From Lytechinus variegatus (Eukaryota; Echinodermata; Echinoidea; Temnopleuroida; Toxopneustidae): 64,000 nt of DNA. Numbering within the stretch: position 1 is the stretch's first letter; each line of letters begins with the position of its first letter. Positions 10,600 to 22,500 of this stretch are shown piece after piece. The translations under genes and the position numbers were made by a program. The stretch spans positions 22,024,464-22,088,463 of the forward strand of contig NC_054746.1 of assembly GCF_018143015.1 (NCBI RefSeq), in the 5' to 3' direction. Below the pieces are notes generated by a model. That model saw nothing but the letters and a program-made list of their open reading frames with translations, did not search any database and had not been told where the DNA came from.

Positions 10600-13500
10600 T
10601 TCGATCGCGCTTCGCACTTGCATTGCATGTTAAGTGATCCACATATCTTGTTCAACACGGAGCTTAAATCTCAAGTTTAGAAGTCAGTATACAAAACATA
10701 TTTCTCCTTGGAAATTTAACTTTTATTAATTTTTATGTGATTTACATATTGATTTTTAAAAAGTGCTCTGTAAAAATGTCAGTTTTTATGGTCTGAATAT
10801 TAACATTTTTCAATTGCGCTGCGCCTTCGCGAATTTTGATTTATCAGGTACCTATTATTTTCATGTATTCCATAAAGTTTTCAAAATATCCCTTTTCAGG
10901 TCTGATTGTCAAAACGCATCAGCTAGCGCTGCTATGCTTGCATTTTTGATTGGCGGGTTATGTATGTCTCAATATTGATTGTATAACAAACTACTTAAAA
11001 TCCCCTTTTCATGACAGTTTATCAAAAATTTCGGCTCGCGATTTGCGCTCGCATTAATGGTTAAAAATATATCAACTAATTAATGATGCATCCTATTCAT
11101 AAATAAAAAGGTGCTTGAAATGTTCAGTGTTCAGGCCATAATATCATCAGATTCCGCGCCCTCATTATGCATTAATACTAAGATATCAATTTAATAATTA
11201 AATTGTCACTTTTGGTTTATCTCGCGCTTAGCAAGATGAATAGGAAGATATATAGTCATCATATTCATATGATAACATGTCCTAAGGATGTCAAGGTCCT
11301 ATGTCTCAAAATTAAAGTAATAATGAAACATATCAGCTCTTTATCAAGTGCGATTTATATCTACCTTACAAGTTTCCTACAAAGTGTTTGAAATATCAGA
11401 TCGGAATATCAAATATTTTAAGCTCGCGCTTCGCGCTCGCTTTTATTTTCATGATAAAAGATTGTTTAGAATGCCAAGATTCTATGTATAAATTAATTTT
11501 GAAACATGAGCGCGCATTTTCATTCAGTTATCCAGTTTCAGATCACAATATCAAAAAATTCTGCTCGCCCTTTGTGCTTGTATTATTAACGTAGGAAGAT
11601 CCCCTTTTATGATTTACAAAACATGAATAGAATATCCCGTTCAAGGTCGAAATCTTGATTTTTTACGCTCGCGCTTCGCGCTCGCATAATTTGATTGTGA
11701 AATATGTAATGTCTTCATGACTAATTGCAAGCAGTCCTTAAAAGGTACTTTTCGATCAGTTCAAAACGTATATAAATATTTTCTGCTCGCGCTTTGCGCT
11801 CGCATTATTAATGTAGGAAGATCCCCTCTTACTCATCTTTTTCATGATTTAGGAAACATAAATAGAGTGTCCCGTTCTAGGTCTAAAACTTGAATTTTTC
11901 CGCTCGCGCTTCGCGCTCACATCAATTGTTTAGTTATATAGCTATCTTGTTCATGATTACAAAAACTGATTAAAGTTTTCCATTCTTTATGTAGAAATGT
12001 CAACAATTTTCAGCTCGCGCTTCGCGCTCGTATTATTTGATTGTGAAATATGTAATGTCTTCATGGCTAAATGCAAGCAGTCCTTAAAAGGCACTTTTCG
12101 ATCAGTTCAAAACGTGTACAAACATTTTCTGCTCGCGCTTTCCGCTCGCATTATTTATGTAGGAAGATCCCCTCTTACTCATCTTTTTCATGATTTAGGA
12201 AAAATGAATAGAGTGTCCCGTTCTAGGTCTAAATCTAGAATTTTTCCGCTTGCACTTCGCGCTCGCATCAATTGATTTGATTTGATTTGATTTACTGTTT
12301 TCTTCTGCATCCATAATATTCATATACTACATTTTTCACAACATAATAAACATAATATGTTAGCATTTTTGGCATGAATCATAAATAAAGAGTACTAAAA
12401 AAATAATTTCTGACAAAAATGATTAACTATATGATATTCACAATTTGCAAGAGGATTGTCATCATAAGCGGATTGCTTGAAAAAAATGACAATCCCAAAC
12501 TTATACTAATTGAATTAATACATTTATAAAGCAGAATTGGCATATATTTTCAAATACGAAACATGAATTCATGCAATATTATAGTATGAAGATGATGATG
12601 ATGAAGGCCATGGAGATGATGGCGGTCATGATGAAGATATTGGTAATGACTAAATCGAAGGAGGAATAAATTCACGATAAAAAGGATACGACACAGACAT
12701 TTTACTTCTAATATTCTGATAATAACATAGATTTAACGTTTGCCTTAAATGAGTGAAGAGACGAAGATTGTTTTACAGACTCTGCTGGTAGAGAGTTCCA
12801 CAAATCTGGACCATGGTGTCTTATGGATCTCTGCGCAATAAGCAGTTTGGGTTGATTAAATGGAAATTTGAAGAGTTATGGGTACGGTATGAATGAATAG
12901 ATGTATTCAGAGAATAAAAGTTGTGGAATGAAGGTAGGTGGGAGCATGTTATTTACGTACTTAAACATAAGTAGTAAACTTTGAAGTGTATTTATGTCAA
13001 ATACTGTTAGAGTCTTTAGTTTATGGAATAATGGATTTGTGTGTGATAAATATTGGGAATCAGTACAGATTCGAATTGTTTTTTCCTGTAATTAAGTAAA
13101 TTCTTTATAAAGAAATGTCAAAAATTTTCAGCTCGCGCTTCGCGCTCGCATTATTTAATTGATGAAATATGTAATGTCTTCATGGCTAAATGCAAGAAGT
13201 CCTTAAAAGGCACTTTTCGATCAGTTCAAACGTATACAAACATTTTCTGCTCGCGCTTTGCGCTCACATGATTAATGTAGGAAGATTCCCTCTTACTCAT
13301 CTTTTTCATGGTTTAGGAAACATGAATAGAGTGTCCCGGTCTAGGTCTAAATCTAGAATTTTTCCGCTCGCACTTCGCGCTCGTATCAATTGTTTAGTTA
13401 TACTGTATAGCTTTCCTGTTCATGATTACAAAAACTGATTAAAATTTTTCCATTCTTTATGTAGAAATGTCAAAATTTTTCAGCTCGCGCTTCGCGCTCG

Positions 13501-13640
13501 CATTATTTGATTTCTACTCGCGCTTCGCGTTCTCAGTAATTATTTGAGGCACATCTTTTTTTCCGAATGTTCAAATTTTAGGAAAAAATACATACAATTT
13601 CAAAAAAAATGCTCGCGCTTCGCGCAGGCACTATAAAATA
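10600..13640 (+). repeat. GCTCGCGCTTCGCGCTCGC array with trimeric higher-order structure
   Basis: The motif or its decayed form recurs about every 113-118 bases: near 11668, 11786, 11901, 12014, 12132, 12248, then after an insertion at 13132, 13250, 13367 and 13483. Earlier copies (10604-11564) are more diverged and less regular. Spacers fall into three types that repeat in order: A (..GTGAAATATGTAATGTCTTCATG..), B (..GTAGGAAGATCCCCTCTTACTC..) and C (..CAATTGTTTAGTTATA..TTCATGATTACAAAAACTG..), giving a higher-order unit near 350 bases. The motif is nearly self-complementary and can form short CGCG-stem hairpins. Confidence 0.85.
12268..13095 (-). mobile_element. CR1/L2-type LINE 3' fragment
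   Basis: On the minus strand the sequence encodes the typical end of a CR1/L2-like ORF2: a stretch reading SLNTSIHSYRTHNSSNFH followed, in a shifted frame, by HHGPDLWNSLP and SLHSFKANVKS, and a stop at about 12708-12710. At least two frame changes lie between the conserved blocks, so it is inactive. A 3' untranslated part with GAT repeats follows. It ends in a short (AAATC)n tail at 12270-12290, as expected for this class. It is severely 5'-truncated and sits inside a type-C monomer of the satellite array. Confidence 0.75.
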
Positions 13641-13821
13641 AGAATTATGATATTATACATTTATGTTGATTTAAAGAATAAAGCTAAGAAGTGACTTATA
13701 GGACTACCCCCTTCAAAGAAACAAACGAAAAAAAAAACATCTTCGAGCGGCCGATCGGGGAAAATATGGCTGAAAAAAAAATTCCGGGCCCCTTTATTGG
13801 CGAAGGCTGGATCCACCCCTG

Positions 13822-15146
13822 ATTCATGTGCCTATGAAATAAGATAATTTAACATGCTTAAGGCACTTATGATTGCCTGGGGGGAGGGCCGCCATTTTTC
13901 CGAAAAGTACACAGGGGCGCCAAAATCAGGTCGAATTTAGGCCCCCTCCCTACGAAATCCTGGATCCGCGCCTGCCTATAACATAGGTGAACTTTAAATG
14001 AATTTTGATGAAGAATATGAAATTACAGCATTTGAGCAATAGCAAACGGCGGTATGCAAATTGGTAAGCTGATAATGTCGCACGCTTAATTTTTTTTTAT
14101 TCCTTTGCATCCTTTATTCCTTTGAAATTCATCAATATTTCATTATTTTTCATTCCGAATTACACACTGATTTAGTATGAATAGTAATAATGAAAATAAT
14201 CCTGCATTCTTGCCCACAATACTAGAACTCTCCAGCGCTTGACATATCAACGAAATAATATACAGTGTGATCATTGAAATTAATAAAAATCACATATACA
14301 AATCTGCTGAAATTTCTAATTTTCAATACCCGTAAGTTGATGTTGATGTGACGATTTTGGGGTATGTCAAAAACCTATTGAAGTTCTCTTTAAGGACATT
14401 AATCTCTTCTCTGTGACAGAGATCTATTCATCATTACCCAACAATAAGATGCACAACAGGAACCCATTAAAATGTGTTTTAATTGCATTTGCGTCTATTG
14501 AAATGTTAGCTATCTGACTAACCAGCAAGAATAACAGGCTCTGATACCCGCATATTTCTTTCTCATCAACTTCCTATATAGAAGCCAAACATGGATCGAA
14601 AAAAGCAATGTGGGTACGTGAATCTCCTGAGAGAAGAGAAAAGAGGGGATTGAGGACCCTATACCTCATTTTGTTTCCTTTTTTCTGTACGTTTCAAGGT
14701 TTAACTGATTTAGGACCAATGCTTCCGCTTACAGCGGAACCAACTGACTTGAAAATACACTGATAGTCAGAATACAATTTTTTCACCAAAAATCAATCTT
14801 CTGCACATGCAAGTCTCGCTTTTAACATGCATTTCCATGCATGACTACTTCTTCAGGGAAAAGTAAACAAAGTAAAACGAGAAAAATAGACGAATTGTAC
14901 ATTGACCAATATGTTTGTCTCGGGGTTTGTCTCTTGTATTTACCTTCCTGTACAATATAGACTCTGTTTTGACAATGTAGAATTAGCTCACACTGATACG
15001 TTATGGAATGTACTTTGTCCTGAAAACTTGAACACGTTGAGAGTTTGAGCGATAATCATGGAAAAGTGATATATGTATTACGTGTAGACACTTAATGAGT
15101 GATGGAATTAAATGCACCCTATCAGTATAAAAAAATTGTTTGATAT
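13822..15146. other. spacer with a 63-bp hAT-like remnant
   Basis: At 13912-13974 a short piece begins CAGGGGCGCC and ends GGATCCGCGCCTG, matching the termini of the element at 9191. The rest shows no gene. Confidence 0.45.
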
Positions 15147-15270
15147 GAATATTCACCACTGGCATAAATCCTTGCGTCAGACCTGTTGTTCAGGGGGGGG
15201 GGGGGGTGATCTATTGTTCCTTCCCCCTGAACAATAGATGTGACGCAAGGATTTACGCCAGTGATATTCG
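15147..15270. repeat. 124-bp inverted repeat (fold-back)
   Basis: Arms of about 50 bases pair well: TAAATCCTTGCGTCA on the left with TGACGCAAGGATTTA on the right. They extend through TTGTTCAGGGGG / CCCCCTGAACAA and the flanking CACTGG / CCAGTG. A G-run of 14 lies at the loop side of the left arm. Probably a small fold-back transposon. Confidence 0.75.
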
Positions 15271-16385
15271 CAAACTTGCACGATTTCCATATCATCAATA
15301 TCTTTTTCTTCATTAAATACTTAATTTTGCTTTCTTCTCCACATGCGCTAATTCTATCCATGCTAAGGTTTCCCAAAATAATGTCTTTTTAAAGAGAGAA
15401 ATAAACATTATATTTTTAATGCATCTAGATCACCAAGCTTCTATAACAAAATATAGTTGTAAAATCGTTGTCAATTTGTTAGTAATACCCCGAATTATCC
15501 TGAATCAGTTTAAGGTAGCCCTGTTTTGAGGCCTATATGATTATTAAAACTTCATCAAAACCCATTTTCGGTTTAAAGGTGATTGACTGGGCGTACTGTT
15601 TCCGTTTACGATGATTTACTGGTAATATAAATTAATAATATTACCCCAAAAATGCATGTCTTAACTGATTGGATGTTTATGGTCTTTGCAGTTTTCACTG
15701 ATTCGTCTTATGCCAACGTGGCCAATAAAAACTTCAAAAGCCAGTAAGAAAACAGTGCAACGTTTACACAAAAGGCAAAAGTCTATACCCCTATTTGTAT
15801 TCTTTGTGTTCATTCAGGGCGAATGGAGTCACCCGTTCATACAATTCAAGTACTCACATGGTATGTAATACGCTATACGAGCCCACCTTTACTACATAGT
15901 GCTGTTTATCAGTCCAGTCAGCAAACATCAGATCATAATTATCGTGCGTTTCTACTCAATTTGTCGTTCTAATCAACAATATACGGGTACCAAAATAATA
16001 CACTGTTGAAACATAGCATCGCAACCATTCATCGTATGGTATATCTTCTACACGCGGCGCCTTCTTAAGTTTGCATTCTTAAGCTTAAGGGTAGCTGGTG
16101 TTCTTTAGCAGACAACATGTAGCGATGACCTTCATCATTGGTACTCCTATCTATGTTTGGAAGCTTGTATAGTCTGCCACTTCAACATGAAAAATAACAA
16201 AACTGATATTGTGCATGGAATATCACGGAGTCGCTCAGTGGGAATATCATACTCTAACTGGATTTATGTACATTTGGTATTCTGCAATTGATAATTGATA
16301 CTCGTCTGTATGAAACAATACATCTGCAGATTCCTGTATACATGTGTTATTTTTCTTGGTATCGTGATAACTGGAAGCGGTAGCA
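15271..16385. other. region upstream of the GALNT7-like gene
   Basis: Should hold the promoter and 5' untranslated region, but no TATA box or other clear core element could be placed. Additional non-coding 5' exons cannot be excluded. Confidence 0.3.
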
Positions 16386-16583
16386 ATGGTTGGTAGGTGC
16401 TGTAGTAGACGCTCTCGGTGGTGTAAGAAATTCTTTGTATTATGTATTGTACTAATGCTCTTGATACCAGTTCTATTATTATTCACAACTCAAGACTCTA
16501 CATTTTGGAATCCTTACGACGAATGGAGGGGGTTGAGAAGGAGCAATGATCTACCCGACGGTCTGCCAGACATGCAGATGGAT
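16386..16583 (+). CDS. GALNT7: GALNT7-like exon 1: cytosolic tail and signal anchor
   Basis: ATG followed by a basic, Cys-containing tail ([12 protein letters not shown]), then a hydrophobic run of about 20 residues, then the start of the luminal stem. In-frame TGA and TAA lie at 16365-16370, fixing this as the first possible ATG on an unspliced leader. Ends at GAT|GTAAGT, phase 0. Confidence 0.85.
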
Positions 16584-19500
16584 GTAAGTATTATTCTCAG
16601 AATATTATCAATAATATTAATGATATCAATAACAATATTGCTAAAATACTACATTGTTATTAAATGCCTTAAAAGATAACACAATTTGTGCGGTATAGCT
16701 AGACATATAGGCTACAGTGCATTGACCACTTCACAAGCAATATTACTATTTAAAGTTCTATCCACTCATATACACCCAATGAGTGGATAGAACTTTAGAT
16801 CGTAATATCAAGTCGATTAGATCCAAAACTATTTCTGCTTCTTACTTAAAGGGGTGGGGGTATGTACAAGAGTGTGCAGAAAATAGGCCTACCTGAAGAA
16901 TATTCTAGTCGATTGATTAAACTATTACTTTGGGTACATCATGACATCAATTTTGTTTTTCAGAAAGATCAACAATTGCATCAATAAATTAGGTTTATGT
17001 GCATATCAATTATTTTTTTATTTAATGTTTTCATATTAACATAATATCAAAAGGGATTACCTCTCCCTCCTTTTTTCTCCCCTTCATTCCCTAACCATGC
17101 TAACCTCTGCCCGTTGACACCCCTTCCCCCAAAAGTGGTGCTTTGGACACAGGCCCTCTTTCCCCCTCTCCTATACATGCCAGTGTTTCTTACGTTGCAA
17201 GGGTTATCATTACGATATTAAGAATATTTTATCATTATTTTGGCTGATCAATACCGACTTCATAATTCATCCACCTTCTATCAAAACCATCACCGATTAC
17301 GCTTCGGATAAACTGATATGATTTCACCCGACAAACACCCGGGTCATGCCTGGTGACTTGGAATGACTTGCCACAATTGATCAGAAATGGATCGTGATAA
17401 TAATTGGCCAGACGCAAGTTATTGCTCAGGAAAGATGACACACACTAGGCTTAAATAAAAACCTGATTATCTGCTTGAGTCGATCGTGGTTTGTATGATA
17501 TAGAAGCCCAAGAACGATATAACAAGCAACAATGTGAACATTACAATGGTAGATAGTTGCAAAATGCATGGATCGTGGCCTCGTGGGTTTGTTGTCAGGG
17601 GCGGATCCAGTTTCCGCCAATAGGGAGGGGGGTCAAATTTTTCACCCATATTTTCCCCAATTGGCCGCTCAAAGTTGATATTTTTTCTTTGAAGGGTAGT
17701 TCTAACATTCACTTCTTATCTTTATTCTTATAAACAGTCACTTCTTATCTTTATTCTTATAAAACATGTGTAATAATCTCATAAGCCCTATTTTAATAGT
17801 GTTTTTGAAAATTCATGTATTTTGTTCTGAAAATTCAACATTTCGGGCAATTTTTGTGATCCTGAAATGCAACTAGATAATTACAGCGAGCGCGAAGCGA
17901 GAGCAGAAATGTTTAATATGGGTTCTGGCAAAGGGACATGTTAACGGATTGTTGCAGTTAGCCATTAAGACGCGCTTCGCATTAAATGCGAAGCGCGAGC
18001 TTAAAACTTTTGATATTCCGACCTAAATATGGACATTCTAAGCAAAATTTGTAATCATGAACGGGATAGGTATGTAAATATTATTGATGCGAGCGGTATG
18101 CGCGCGCGAGCAGAAATTTTTTGGATATATTGATCTGCAACTGGATAATTTAAGCACGTTTTGAATAAAGAATAAACTGCGTATCTCAATAAACATGCGT
18201 GCGACAGACAGACCTGGGCATTCTGAATACATTTTTTTATCATGTAAATAAATAGTGTCTGCGATTCCGATCTGAAAAGGGTCAATTAAAGCACTTTTTC
18301 AAGTACTGTGTAGGAAAATTGTGAAGTGGATGTGAACGCATTTAATAAATGATGCGAGCGCGAAGCGCGAACTGATAATTTTTATTTTTTTTTGTCCTAG
18401 GACCGGGACATTCCAAGGATGTTTGTCATCATATGAAAATGATGACTATTTTCATATTCCTCTTCCTAAGCGCGAGATGAAACTTGTCAATATTCCATTC
18501 TGAAAGGGACAATTTAGTTATTAGTGATTCATGAATATGTTATTTATTAATCTAATAAGCCTAATGAAATTCGTTGATATTGAGGCCTGAAAACTTGACA
18601 TTTTAAGCACTTCTGTAATTTTGAATAGGATGCATGGGTTAACATATTTTCAACAATTAATGGGAGCGCAAAGCACAAGCCGAAAGTTTTGATACACTGT
18701 GACAGTCATAAGAAGGAGATTTTAAGTATTTTGTTATAGAATTAATAAGGAAGTATACATAACTCACCAATCAAAATGCAAGCGCAAATCGCTAGCTTAT
18801 AGACCTACATTTTGACAATCAGACACCTGAAAAGGGATATTTTAGAACTTTATGGAATACAAAAAATACAATATTGGAAAATCAAATAATGCGAGCGCAA
18901 GCAGAAAATGTTGATATTCACACTATAAAGTGGACAAACATCAATTTGTAAAAAAAAAATATTGAAAGCACGATGTCCGAGCTGAAATATGTTTTGTATA
19001 TTGAATTAAAAACTTTATATTTTAAGCTCCATATCAGCTTATTGAGCAATATAATCATCGAACAGAAAATGTGAGCGCGAAGCGTCAGCAAAAATTTATA
19101 TAGTGACATGAAAGATTTGGTTATAGTCTTTCCCTGACCTTATTTTATTCATTCGTCTCCCTTCTCTTAATTTTCCTCCTTTTTTCTCCTCCTCTCTTTC
19201 CCCTTCATTTTTAAAATTTTTCTTTCTTTCCCCTACTTCCCCTCTTATTTTTGCTCCGCCTTTAGGGGGCAGGCCCCTCGCGCCCCTGGTCCTGGATCCG
19301 CCTATGGTTGTGTTGTGTTTATTTAACATAAACATATCACACTTTTAAATAGGGGTTCAAACTTGAACCCTAGGGGTTCATACAAAATGCTTCCTGAAAC
19401 AATCCTGAATTTGAATTTTACGAGCAAGCGAGGGAAACTATGATTTCAAGTATAAAAGTTATTTTGATTTTTTAATATTTGCAATTCAAGACCATTAATA

Positions 19501-22500
19501 AAAGGAAGACTTCAAAATTCATGTTATTATTTATGCAGGAATGGCATCATGTTCCCCGACCCCCATAAAATATTTTGGTGACGTTTCCTACTGCCCCCCT
19601 CCCTATATTGATTCTCCCTGTTACTCAGTTTGTTAGTATATACCCCGGTGTTCCGTATATCCCTTTTTTTATTTCATACCAACCACGAAGGTCATATTTT
19701 CTCTGCGTCTAAATTAATATGTCACAGCTGCCTGGATCTCTCTATTTTACATGTACAGTCGAAAACATATTTGTAATTAATGGTAAATAGAGTCTTGTTT
19801 ACATGATTTTATAGACCATTATACAGTTATATATATGCACAACGATTTGCGATTACCTGTGGCAAATAAAGGTCGGGTTTGCCTATGTCATTTTTTTAGG
19901 GGGTGCATAGATATGTATTTGTAAGCAGTGGTGACGTCACGGTGACGAAACAGATGTCAGTTATTTTCATGAAGGAAAGTGCAGCATCCGAGCAAGAATG
20001 ATTGTCACTTTAAAGGGGAATGAAACCTTTGGAACAAATAGGCTTGTGTAGAAACAGAAAAATCAAAGAATAAGAATAAAGAAAGTTTGAGAAAAATCGG
20101 ACAAATAATGAGAAAGTTATGAGCATTTGAATATTGCAATCACTAATGCTATGGAGATCCTCCCATTGGCAATGCGACAAGGATGTGTGATGTCACTGAT
20201 GAACAACTTTCCCTTTGGTGGACTATAAAATACCCTCAAAATGTCTCTTTTTGCTTTTTCTTATGATGATACAAACTCTTTATCCATTATGTATTCTTAA
20301 AAAATATGTATTACATGCCCTCATGTAGAAAGAACACATGATCAATGGATAGATGTGATAAAAGAGGCAATTCAAGTGAAATATATACTAAAGTAATGGG
20401 GAGAGTTGTTCATCAGTGACATCACACATCTTTTTTGCATTGCCAATTTGCTATCTCCATAGCAATAGTGATCGCAATATTCATATGCTCATAACTTTCT
20501 CATTATTTGTCCGATTTTTCTCAAACTTTTGTTGATCTGTTTCTTTGATTTTTCTGTTTTCACACAAGCTATCTTGTTCCAATGGTTTCATTCTCCTTTA
20601 AGCTAGTATATATGTAAATGGCGCCGTCTGTCGTGACCCCCTAAAACGAGTTTCGATTGCTTGCACGCGAGGGAGCGTTGCGAGCAACCAATGAAATTTG
20701 CACATTTTAGTAGTGTACCTTCACAGTTTGTTGTGACCCATTATAAACAACATTAATTTACATATACTAGGCCGATTCATTTGGTGCATCTTGGTTAACA
20801 TGTTTCGTAGTTTCAAAATTTCAAGAGGTTAATTGTAATCTCCTGGTTGCAGTTAGCGCGGTCTATGAGTTATTTCATTTCGGGAGAATTCATTATTCCA
20901 TTAGCAAGGATAGTTCGGTTAAAACTCAAAATCATGTTTATTAATTGTCCAACAATAAACAATACAAAATCATGACATAGGTTACAACTAATGGTATAAC
21001 TAAGAATTAAGAGGTTAACAACATCTGGTTCAGATTGGCCTATATATTTGTTGTTGTTTTGTAATTATACCATATTGTATACAGGAACGATACATAAAAT
21101 CAGAAAAAAAATAGTGGAAATTTTTTAGGCAGAATTAGTGAGGAGTGGTTGTTTGTAGTCAATATAAACAGAATATATTAGGAAAACAATCAATATGCTC
21201 CAATTAACATAGAAACTAATCAACCACTCTCTCCTTTCCTTTTTACCACAGACACTTATTGTAGAGCCCCCCATCCTGAGGAGTACAATGGGTAACTTTG
21301 AGCCCCCTCCTGAGGACGGGCGTCGCCAGGGCGCGGGGGAATATGGTCGCCCCGTCATGCTGAACCCCAGTGATCAGGAGAAATATGATCAGAGCTTTAA
21401 AGAATATGGCTTCAACATGGTCATCAGCGATCGAATCGCACTCGACAGGACTGTGAATGATATCAGACAAGACGAGTAAGTTTGTACACATGCTCAAATC
21501 TCATGAGTTTTGCTTGACGCAGGATAAAGTCACTGGGACGGGGTAATAGATTTCCCAAGAAGCTGTGATCGTTAAAAAAAAGGTTGGTATTTCCACAGTG
21601 GATACTACGAAGCAATGAAAAAGTATTTGGCTGGTATTTTTTTTAACCCGATCTCTAAGAAAGCATGAAAGCTTGTAAGCAAAACAACAAGAGGACCAAA
21701 GGCTTAAGTTCCTGTCCGAGGGACCTAGTAATGAGGATCAAAACTTATTCCTTACCAAACATGCCAAAGGGCACTAGCGCACGAGCTAAATATATTATTC
21801 ATTCATCATTCTTAGTCGTCCTTAACATCATGGATTAATGTACGCGTTTTAATTTCATGTATAGGCCATCCGTGAAAGGATGGTTCCAAGAAATGGTCAC
21901 AGTTATCTTCATAATTCTTCTCTGACCTGATTTACCTATTTTTCCCTGACTCTATCAGCTTATGTAAAATAATTATTTGCTATATTTTTAAATCACAGTA
22001 TGGAATAAGCCCTTGACTTTACTTTAAATGGTAAACATTACAAACCTTAGTGAATTTACTATCAGTTACCCTTCCTTTAAACATACACATATTATGAAGT
22101 AAGGATCAATTGCCAATGCCAGCATAACTAAAATAATGAAATAAGTAGTTAATTGTTCTTATTTAACCTCAGTTGAAGATGACCTCAAATCAACATGAAC
22201 GTTGTGACAATCTAAGAAAGTTGGACTTGGTTACCTAATCGTCACATTTTATTGATGTCATTTTAGATGCAGATACTGGCACTATCCGACCAATCTACCA
22301 AATACATCAGTAGTGGTGGTATTTCATAATGAAGGGTGGTCAACTCTCCTACGAACGGTACACAGTATCATCAACACATCGCCTCCAAATTTACTTCAAG
22401 AAGTAATATTAGTTGATGATTTCAGCGATAAATGTAAGTAATAATTGGACAAGACAAGTTTAAACAGATCTACAAGAACATGATATCAAAGGTGGATAAT

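Larger units (their letters stand above)
9602..13821 (+). mobile_element. long non-autonomous element, copy 1 (composite)
   Basis: Head at 9602 (CATAGGCGGATCCAGG, then G/C-rich sequence and a purine block containing GACGAATGAATAAAATAAG). Tail at about 13743-13821 (GAGCGGCCGATCGGGGAAAA, then ..CTGGATCCACCCCTG). The same head and tail, in the opposite orientation, delimit 17596-19306. The hexamer TTCATG flanks both ends (9596-9601 and 13823-13828), possibly a remnant of an 8-bp target duplication. The interior is an array of GCTCGCGCTTCGCGCTCGC-type repeats, interrupted by a fold-back transposon (9769-10592) and a LINE fragment (12268-13095). No transposase-like ORF is seen. Confidence 0.65.

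Noticed and set aside
10600-13640. CRISPR-like spacing of a short palindromic repeat
   Set aside because: The context is eukaryotic, the roughly 95-bp spacers are themselves repeated in A-B-C order, and no cas genes are present. It is a satellite.
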